From NCBI GenBank assembly GCA_031266615.1, contig JAISAR010000094.1:1-11478 (forward strand): a stretch of 11,478 nt of DNA, written 5' to 3'. How positions within the stretch are numbered: the stretch's first letter is position 1; every line of letters begins with the position of its first letter. Position numbers and translations under genes: made by a program. The notes under the pieces are model-generated. The model was not told the DNA's origin and searched no databases. It saw nothing but the letters and a program-made list of their open reading frames with translations. This DNA comes from Rickettsiales bacterium. GTDB taxonomy: Bacteria; Pseudomonadota; Alphaproteobacteria; Rickettsiales; Anaplasmataceae. This document shows positions 7,095 to 11,478 of the stretch, one piece after another.

Positions 7095-7400
7095 TCAATC
7101 ACGATTTTTAAGTTGTGCTAGCGCGCTACGGCTATTTAGAGAGTCAAGATTTTTAACCTGGCTGGCTAATATAAAAGAGTTGTTTTTCAGGTGTCTATCC
7201 ATGAGGTTTGCAAGTCTCTTTGGATTACTCAAATAACTCCACTCTGCTTGTAAAACTTTTATGTCACTTTGCGCTAAACTAATTTCGCGTTTTATTTTTT
7301 TTAGTTCTTCATTTAATGACTGAACATGTAGTTTTACTTTAAATAGTCCTGTAATACTGAAAAAGAACATAACTATTGAGATGATACAAAAAGTTCTCAT
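7095..7400 (-). CDS. ftsL: Cell division protein FtsL
   Basis: A small bitopic membrane protein of the divisome, which with FtsB and FtsQ regulates septal peptidoglycan synthesis. The 101 residues start with a hydrophobic anchor (about 4-20, FCIISIVMFFFSITGLF). A charged coiled-coil region follows (about 27-52, LNEELKKIKREISLAQSDIKVL). Next is the alphaproteobacterial FtsL signature LQAEWSYLSNPKRLANLMDRHL. Its ATG overlaps the rsmH stop in an ATGA arrangement, implying translational coupling and matching the usual rsmH-ftsL order of the dcw cluster. No ftsI follows; the next gene downstream is the convergent holA, so the cluster is broken here. Confidence 0.87.
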   Translation of the reverse strand: MRTFCIISIVMFFFSITGLFKVKLHVQSLNEELKKIKREISLAQSDIKVLQAEWSYLSNPKRLANLMDRHLKNNSFILASQVKNLDSLNSRSALAQLKNRD

Positions 7401-8413
7401 GATAACCTCTGTATAGCTCTTAGTTTTGCTGAGCGCGCACGTGGATTTGCATTTATTTCTTCTGCGCTTGCTTTGATCACTTTTTTATTCAGAAGAGAGA
7501 AAGCCTTACAACCGGTAGATCTTTGCTCACATAGATTTTTAAAAAAAGTTTTGACTATACGATCTTCCAAAGAATGAAAGGTGACGACAATTAGTTTACC
7601 ATTCTTATTTAAAATTTCAGATGCAGCTTTAATGCCCTTTTCAAGTTCTCCAAGCTCATCGTTTACCCATATTCTGATCGCCTGAAATGTCCTAGTTGCA
7701 GGATCAATTTTGCTTTTTCCACGAAATACCACAGAGCGTACAATATCTGCGAGTTCAAATGTAGTTTTGATAGGTCTTTTCCTCCGCGTGTTTACTATTG
7801 CCCTTGCAATTTTGCGAGAATAACGTTCTCCTCCGTAGTTGTATATGGTGTTTGCAATTTCTTCTTCGCGTAGAGCGTTAACGAACGTTGAAGCGTTGAT
7901 TTGAGAAGAGTCATCCATACGCATATCGAGCGGACCATCATGTAAAAATGAAAATCCTCTATTTCCTTCATCAAGCTGCATAGACGAGACTCCAACGTCA
8001 AATATAACTCCATCTGCAGCATTAATAGATCTGCCCGGCGTCATCCTAGATCTGTCTGGTGTCATTCCAGTGCTTGACAATACATTTTTTTTCTGGATTC
8101 CAGCCAGGACAACAGAAGAGGATTGTGAGATGACAGAGGGCTCTACAAGGTGTTCAGAGCTATCCAATATATTTTTAATATTGCTAAATTTTTCAATAAA
8201 TAGCTTTATTTTGCCGGGATACTTGATATTTAAACTATCATAAAATTTAACAACCGTTTCGTCTCTATCAATTGCATACACTTTGCAGTCAGCTGATTCC
8301 AATATTGCTTTGCTATATTCCCCAGCTCCAAACGTAGCATCCACGTATACACCACCATTTTGTGGTGAAAGTTGTAATAGCATCTCTTTTAACAAAACTG
8401 GAATATGTGTCAT
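7397..8413 (-). CDS. rsmH: 16S rRNA (cytosine(1402)-N(4))-methyltransferase
   Basis: SAM-dependent methyltransferase (MraW family) that methylates N4 of C1402 in 16S rRNA at the ribosomal P site. Motifs in order are HIPVLLKEML (3-12), the SAM-binding VDATFGAGEYS (24-34), AIDRD (47-51), DGVIFDVGVSSMQLD (134-148), GFSFLHDGPLDMRMD (153-167), TFQAIRIWVNDELGELE and VVTFHSLEDRIVK. At 338 aa it is about 35-40 residues longer than usual. The excess sits at about residues 94-130, where a palindromic repeat encodes IQKKNVLSSTGMTPDRSRMT; removing it gives a normal ~300 residue protein. The insert falls in the linker before DGVIFDVGVSS and spares the motifs. It is first in a two-gene unit with ftsL. A likely promoter lies at 8482-8509. 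Confidence 0.95.
   Translation of the reverse strand: MTHIPVLLKEMLLQLSPQNGGVYVDATFGAGEYSKAILESADCKVYAIDRDETVVKFYDSLNIKYPGKIKLFIEKFSNIKNILDSSEHLVEPSVISQSSSVVLAGIQKKNVLSSTGMTPDRSRMTPGRSINAADGVIFDVGVSSMQLDEGNRGFSFLHDGPLDMRMDDSSQINASTFVNALREEEIANTIYNYGGERYSRKIARAIVNTRRKRPIKTTFELADIVRSVVFRGKSKIDPATRTFQAIRIWVNDELGELEKGIKAASEILNKNGKLIVVTFHSLEDRIVKTFFKNLCEQRSTGCKAFSLLNKKVIKASAEEINANPRARSAKLRAIQRLS
8027..8136. repeat. Palindromic repeat and 21 bp tandem duplication inside rsmH
   Basis: The main element (about 8059-8136) opens GTGTCATTCCAGTGCTTGACA and ends GAGATGACA, with a T-rich centre and CTGGATTCCAG, matching the addA elements. Next to it, 8027-8047 and 8048-8068 are tandem 21 bp units starting AGATCTG and running into GTCATCC or GTCATTCC. 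They differ at a few positions and encode the heptads MTPDRSR and MTPGRSI. Together they add about 37 codons without breaking the frame. Confidence 0.82.
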
Positions 8414-8481
8414 AGCGTTCTATCAAAAGACTTTGTGTATACAGATAAAAATGGCTTCCTCACTAAAACATGGTGAAATAT

Positions 8482-8509
8482 ATGATATAAGAATACTCGA
8501 TATAGTCAA
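8482..8509 (-). promoter_or_regulatory. Probable promoter of rsmH-ftsL
   Basis: The minus strand reads TTGACT (8509-8504), a 16 bp spacer, then TATCAT (8487-8482); each hexamer matches five of six consensus bases. Transcription would begin near 8475, leaving a leader of about 60 nt before the rsmH ATG at 8413. Confidence 0.5.
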
Positions 8510-8585
8510 TGGTATAAAAATATTAAGATTTAATGAGATATCATTATTAATATAATATTCACATAATGCTCACATTTTTCCATTA

Positions 8586-8726
8586 GGCCTCTTGCATAAC
8601 CAATTTATGGTAAGGAATTTTTAGGAGAAACGCAGATGAGCACCACAGAATACTTGGGGTATTTGAGGAGCGGAAGCAAGTTTTGACACAAAAATTATTA
8701 TCAGAAAGCAGGTTATGCAAGAGGTC
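8586..8726. mobile_element. MITE-like element with IS5-type terminal inverted repeats
   Basis: A 141 bp element bounded by GGCCTCTTGCATAACC (8586-8601) and GGTTATGCAAGAGGTC (8711-8726), which are inverted repeats matching at 15 of 16 positions. Flanking TA on both sides (8584-8585 and 8727-8728) fits a short target duplication. The interior encodes no transposase; the only ORF inside is a 16-codon one at 8636 that I do not call a gene. The ends resemble those I associate with IS5-family elements of Wolbachia, so this is probably a non-autonomous deletion derivative moved in trans. It sits in the 368 bp divergent gap between rsmH and the MFS gene. Confidence 0.75.
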
Positions 8727-8729
8727 TAT

Positions 8730-8757
8730 TTGAAAAAGTAAGGAATATCACTATTAT
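8730..8757 (+). promoter_or_regulatory. Probable promoter of the MFS transporter gene
   Basis: TTGAAA (8730-8735) and TATTAT (8752-8757) are spaced by 16 bp, each with five of six consensus matches. Transcription would start near 8764, about 18 nt before the ATG. The -35 box begins 4 bp after the MITE end, so the mobile element directly abuts the promoter. AGAAGA at 8772-8777 could serve as the ribosome-binding site. Confidence 0.45.
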
Positions 8758-8781
8758 ATCAAATAAACTGCAGAAGATTTT

Positions 8782-9993
8782 ATGCAACAAATAACAAAAG
8801 TAATACTATCAAGTTTAATCTGTAACACCTTATTGTGGTATGACCATATGCTTTTTGGTCACCTGATCAGTATAATCGGCAGTGTGTTTTTTCCATCAGA
8901 TGATCAATTAGTTAGCGTACTGAAGGCTTTTGGAGTGTTTGCAGTGGGTTTCCTGATGAGACCAATCGGTGCTGCCATATTTGGCCATATTGGTGATAAA
9001 TATGGAAGAAGGATTGCTCTATTGCTCTCCATTGTATTAATGACTCTATCAACTGTACTCATTGCCTTTGTTCCGGGGTATCAAAACATCGGAATACTCG
9101 CATCAATACTGGTGGTATGTTTAAGGTTATTGCAAGGTATATCCCTTGGAGGAGAAGCAGGAAATGCCCCGTTTTTAATAGAGCATGCTCCTAAGGACAA
9201 GAAAGGATTCTTTGGCAGTATCGAGGTACTCAGTGCAATTCTTGGTTCAATATTAAGTCTTATAGCGGTACTCATATGCAAAAAAGTATCCGATTTTGAA
9301 TCTTGGGGATGGAGATTACCTTTTGTTTTCAGTTTAGTGATGGGATTAATCAGTATATATACGAGATATATACTTGATGAGAGCCCAGAGTACAAAAAGC
9401 AGAAAAATCCACCTAAATTACCATTAAAAGAGCTGTTAAGTAGCTATAAAAAACCTTTTCTGATATCGGTAGGGGTCGACATAGTCGAAAATTCATCTCT
9501 TTATATATATTTAGTATTTTTCAATGTGCTTACATCAACAATAAATACTCACTTTAACCACATGGTGGAAATACTGAGTCAAATTGCGCTCGGAGGATTG
9601 ACTATATTGTTTGCAATACTTTCTGACAAGATAGGAAGAGAAAAAGTCATGAAATTTGCATTTATAACTTTTGTAATAGTAAGTTATCCAGTTTTTTTTA
9701 TGATACTAAGAGGTGATAACTTGCTAACCATAGTGGCACACGTTTTTTTTATAATCCCGATAGCTGCATCACTTGGTCCTGTTAGTGCACTTATGTGCGA
9801 ATTATTTCCAACAAAGGTGCGGTATAGCGGATTTAGTTTATCAAGAAATATAGCTGCTGGTTTTTTTGGCGGCCTTGCACCATTTATATGCACAACAATC
9901 ATTAAGATTACAGGACAAGAAACTTCAGCAAGCTTTTACATGATTTTCTGTGCGTTGATTGGACTAGTTGCTATATCGCAGATTAAGGATTAG
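8782..9993 (+). CDS. MFS transporter, proline/betaine (MHS) type
   Basis: Inner-membrane secondary transporter of the metabolite:H+ symporter branch of the major facilitator superfamily, which includes ProP. The 403-residue protein is hydrophobic throughout and consistent with 12 membrane segments. It has the loop 2-3 motif GHIGDKYGRRIAL (68-80), RLLQGISLGGEAG (115-127), FLIEHAPKDKKGFFGS (131-146), WGWRLPF (175-181) with ILDESPEY (197-204), and the half-repeat motif LSDKIGREKVM (280-290). It is somewhat shorter than typical ProP and lacks ProP's C-terminal coiled-coil osmosensing tail, so an osmoregulatory role is unlikely; uptake of a host amino acid or organic acid is more plausible. Substrate cannot be read from sequence. 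It is monocistronic as far as can be seen, with a 141 bp MITE just upstream of its promoter. Confidence 0.88.
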   Translation: MQQITKVILSSLICNTLLWYDHMLFGHLISIIGSVFFPSDDQLVSVLKAFGVFAVGFLMRPIGAAIFGHIGDKYGRRIALLLSIVLMTLSTVLIAFVPGYQNIGILASILVVCLRLLQGISLGGEAGNAPFLIEHAPKDKKGFFGSIEVLSAILGSILSLIAVLICKKVSDFESWGWRLPFVFSLVMGLISIYTRYILDESPEYKKQKNPPKLPLKELLSSYKKPFLISVGVDIVENSSLYIYLVFFNVLTSTINTHFNHMVEILSQIALGGLTILFAILSDKIGREKVMKFAFITFVIVSYPVFFMILRGDNLLTIVAHVFFIIPIAASLGPVSALMCELFPTKVRYSGFSLSRNIAAGFFGGLAPFICTTIIKITGQETSASFYMIFCALIGLVAISQIKD

Positions 9994-10012
9994 ATGCTTT
10001 TTACAAGGCACA

Positions 10013-10072
10013 ACGGTGTCATCCCAGCGTCACACTGGGATAACAGGAAAGGGGCTATTTTCATGACACCGT
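10013..10072. repeat. Palindromic element after the MFS gene
   Basis: A 60 bp element with perfect 10 bp ends, ACGGTGTCAT (10013-10022) and ATGACACCGT (10063-10072). A second hairpin is nested in it, ATCCCAG/CTGGGAT (10021-10041). The TGTCATCCCAG core places it in the same family as the repeats inside addA and rsmH. It starts 19 nt after the MFS stop codon and could terminate transcription, though no T-run follows. Confidence 0.7.
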
Positions 10073-10089
10073 CATAAAGAAACCAATGT

Positions 10090-10138
10090 TAGCTACTTGG
10101 ATAATACCCTAACAATCTTCGCCTTTTTTCTGCTTAGT
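10090..10138. repeat. Diverged relative of the repeat at the left edge
   Basis: TAGCTACTTGG followed by GCCTTTTTTCTGCTTAGT resembles the copy at 2-65 (TAGCTACTCGG and GCCTTTTTTTCTGCTTAGT), with a different, longer middle. The preceding ATAAAGAAACCAA (10075-10087) also resembles ATAAAGAAACGCCAA at 122-136. This suggests a dispersed intergenic repeat of composite structure. No gene is supported between 9994 and 10238. Confidence 0.45.
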
Positions 10139-10195
10139 TTAGGTTATACAAGGAGTTGTGATTTGATATTAGAATTTTGGTTGACTCGTCATTAC

Positions 10196-10228
10196 ACATA
10201 CACCATTGCTATATGCAACGGTGTATGT
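10196..10228. terminator. Strong hairpin between convergent genes, possible two-way terminator
   Basis: ACATACACCATTGC and GCAACGGTGTATGT form a 14 bp stem with a single mismatch and the 5 nt loop TATAT. It lies between the MFS gene (plus strand) and the gene ending at 10239 (minus strand), 10 bp beyond the latter's stop. No T-tract follows on either strand, so this is not a textbook intrinsic terminator. It could also be an RNA-end stabiliser or another short repeat. Confidence 0.45.
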
Positions 10229-10238
10229 ATATGGGCAG

Positions 10239-11282
10239 TTACCCAACGTTCTGGTTAGCGCTCTGGCCAATGTTCTCAAGATGATTGGATGTGTCAGTAT
10301 CGTCCATAGAAGAAAGAGGAGGTGAAACGGCCTTGTTTTGCACAAAACTTTTAGCAGCTTCAACAACCTTGCTTATACGAGATTCCTTTTCTAGTTCTTC
10401 ACAGTGTTTTGAAAAGATTTCACAACTTTTATTATCCATATGCACCATTACTTTACCAAAGCCTGAGGTATTTTCAGAAAATAGAACCATTTCAATCTTT
10501 TCACCATCACCTACTTCAAAGGCCATCTGAAGTACGCCCTTCATATCGCAATATTGCCCGTTTTGCGTTCGGATTACATCACCTTCCCCAAATTTCAGTG
10601 CTCCATCTAAATTTTTGAATTCTGGATTATTCAAAAATTTCGCAGGAGTTATAACACTTTCTTCTGGACACTTTACACAATAAAATTCATTATCCCTTTC
10701 TACTATGATTCCTTCTTTTTTATCGTTTTCAATGCTATCACAAACAATTTGCTTTAGACTTGACAAGTAATCTTCACGCCCTTGCAGTATGTTTGGCAGT
10801 TTTTCCGACTGGAAAACGCTTGTGCTTACACTATTACCTTTTGAAACTAGATTAGACATTTCCAACCAAAGAGGCTGTAGTTTGCTTCTTCCAACCTCAG
10901 TAACGTTTGCATCGTATTCCATAAGGTGGCGTAGAACCTTCATCGAATACTCTATTATTGATAACTTTTCTTCTTCTTCGAACACATCAATATGACACGG
11001 CACACTAAACATGACCTTGTTCTTTTTTGCTTTTTCTATAGATTCTTGAAATCTCTTTGCCATGTTTCCTATGGCTTCATCATTAGATAGATGCTCCGAG
11101 TTGTTATATGAGATGAGAGCATCATATATTTCACGCAATGTACTTGAAATGTTTTCTTCCATATGTTCATTAACATGTCCATAAATTGCCGTACTCGACT
11201 GCAAATGTTCTGTTTTATGTGAATATTCTAATTGTTCTAATCTTTCTTGACTTACCTTTTTTACTTTCTCAGATATTGGCAT
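10239..11282 (-). CDS. Uncharacterised soluble protein, probably Wolbachia-specific
   Basis: I do not recognise this 347-residue protein. It is highly charged, with no signal peptide or membrane segment, so it should be soluble. The N-terminal ~90 residues look helical (SEKVKKVSQERLEQLEY, MAKRFQESIEKAKKNK). The middle has NEFYCVKCPEESVITPAKF, then a probable beta region (KFGEGDVIRTQNGQYCDMKG, KIEMVLFSENTSGFGKVMVH). A helical segment follows (EIFSKHCEELEKESRISKVVEAAKSFV), then a polar disordered tail rich in S, N and D. Cysteines are scattered and make no clear metal site. The ATG at 11282 is chosen because AGGGGG (11293-11288) sits 5 nt upstream; a GTG at 11288 would overlap that site. A 13 bp palindrome lies upstream at 11307-11335. 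A secreted effector is conceivable but nothing here shows it. Confidence 0.8.
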   Translation of the reverse strand: MPISEKVKKVSQERLEQLEYSHKTEHLQSSTAIYGHVNEHMEENISSTLREIYDALISYNNSEHLSNDEAIGNMAKRFQESIEKAKKNKVMFSVPCHIDVFEEEEKLSIIEYSMKVLRHLMEYDANVTEVGRSKLQPLWLEMSNLVSKGNSVSTSVFQSEKLPNILQGREDYLSSLKQIVCDSIENDKKEGIIVERDNEFYCVKCPEESVITPAKFLNNPEFKNLDGALKFGEGDVIRTQNGQYCDMKGVLQMAFEVGDGEKIEMVLFSENTSGFGKVMVHMDNKSCEIFSKHCEELEKESRISKVVEAAKSFVQNKAVSPPLSSMDDTDTSNHLENIGQSANQNVG

Positions 11283-11287
11283 AACCA

Positions 11288-11293
11288 CCCCCT
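11288..11293 (-). promoter_or_regulatory. Ribosome-binding site that fixes the start of the unknown gene
   Basis: The minus strand reads AGGGGG followed by TGGTT and ATG at 11282, giving a 5 nt spacing. This G-rich site stands out in a window where most starts have weak ribosome-binding sites. It makes the in-frame GTG at 11288 an unlikely start because that codon overlaps the site itself. Confidence 0.55.
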
Positions 11294-11306
11294 ATATTTT
11301 ACATAA

Positions 11307-11335
11307 TAAAATCAAGATAAAATATCTTGATTTTA
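11307..11335. promoter_or_regulatory. Perfect AT-rich palindrome upstream of the unknown gene
   Basis: TAAAATCAAGATA (11307-11319) and TATCTTGATTTTA (11323-11335) are perfectly complementary 13 bp arms around an AAA loop, 25 bp upstream of the ATG at 11282. It could be a repressor operator or a hairpin in the mRNA leader. On the plus strand it resembles a hairpin followed by only four Ts. Its position in the gap between two divergent ORFs favours a regulatory reading, but this is inference. Confidence 0.45.
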
Positions 11336-11381
11336 GGATATTGATGTAATCTATAAAGTCATACCAATCTCCACTAATAGA

Positions 11382-11409
11382 TAGACAAATAGTAAAAACT
11401 ATAAATAAT
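11382..11409 (+). promoter_or_regulatory. Possible promoter of the right-edge ORF
   Basis: TAGACA (11382-11387) and AATAAT (11404-11409) are spaced by 16 bp with five of six matches each, about 20 bp before the ATG at 11430. In DNA this AT-rich such matches arise easily by chance. Confidence 0.28.
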
Positions 11410-11429
11410 TGAGGCTAGAAAGAATAAAC

Positions 11430-11478
11430 ATGAATTTTATGGCAGGAAAAAGTAAAGCAATAGGAGAAGAGCTGTACA
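11430..11478 (+). CDS. Start of an unidentified ORF, cut by the window edge
   Basis: An ATG at 11430 opens a frame reading MNFMAGKSKAIGEELY that is still open at the last base. A second in-frame ATG follows at 11439. A purine-rich AGAAAGA (11417-11423) precedes the first ATG at a reasonable distance, and an in-frame stop lies upstream at 11406, so the ORF starts here rather than continuing from the left. It is divergent from the unknown gene at 10239-11282. Only 16 codons are visible and I do not recognise the protein. It may not be a real gene. Confidence 0.4.
   Translation, partial: MNFMAGKSKAIGEELY

Noticed and set aside
6970..7236. Plus-strand ORF of 88 codons in the holA-ftsL gap
   Set aside because: It starts in a palindromic repeat and continues antisense to ftsL, with no protein features of its own.
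8283..8555. Plus-strand ORF of 90 codons at the start of rsmH
   Set aside because: Half of it is antisense to the conserved N-terminus of rsmH and the rest is low-complexity AT-rich promoter DNA.
8636..8686. 16-codon ORF inside the MITE
   Set aside because: It is too short, has no recognisable domain, and lies within a non-autonomous element.
1..11478. tRNA, rRNA, defence system, toxin-antitoxin pair or prophage module
   Set aside because: I looked on both strands and found no cloverleaf, rRNA segment, or gene families belonging to such systems.

Overview
The window looks like a chromosome segment of Wolbachia (Alphaproteobacteria, Rickettsiales), an intracellular symbiont. The DNA is AT-rich, the proteins look rickettsial, and many copies of a short palindromic repeat (core TGTCATCCCAGTGCTTGACA and its complement) sit both between and inside genes, as is known for this genus. 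No search was run, so the assignment rests on recognition alone.

Layout. Positions 1-221 are non-coding and hold two copies of a ~64 bp direct repeat. A long minus-strand gene (222-3707) encodes an AddA-type UvrD helicase-nuclease whose reading frame carries three separate blocks of palindromic repeat. A 50-80 bp divergent promoter region separates it from a plus-strand operon: ispE (isoprenoid precursors), a small Mth938-domain protein, and a znuB-like zinc ABC permease, joined by 3 nt and 1 nt gaps. holA (DNA polymerase III delta) follows after 59 bp. Convergent to these is a minus-strand pair, rsmH (16S rRNA methyltransferase, with its own in-frame repeat insertion) and ftsL (cell division), overlapping by an ATGA. 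A 368 bp divergent gap holds a 141 bp MITE-like element with IS5-type terminal inverted repeats, then a plus-strand MFS transporter of the proline/betaine (MHS) type. A repeat-rich gap (9994-10238) precedes a minus-strand gene for a soluble, charged protein I do not recognise. The start of another plus-strand ORF runs off the right edge.

How the genes relate. Most are ordinary housekeeping genes: recombination repair, isoprenoid synthesis, metal uptake, replication, ribosome maturation, division and nutrient transport. I see no defence island, phage module, toxin-antitoxin pair or CRISPR array, and no convincing new multi-gene system. The most unusual feature is repeat invasion of coding sequence: the same palindromic element lies at three sites in the helicase and one in rsmH, is read in all three frames of one strand, and always leaves the ORF open and the catalytic motifs intact.
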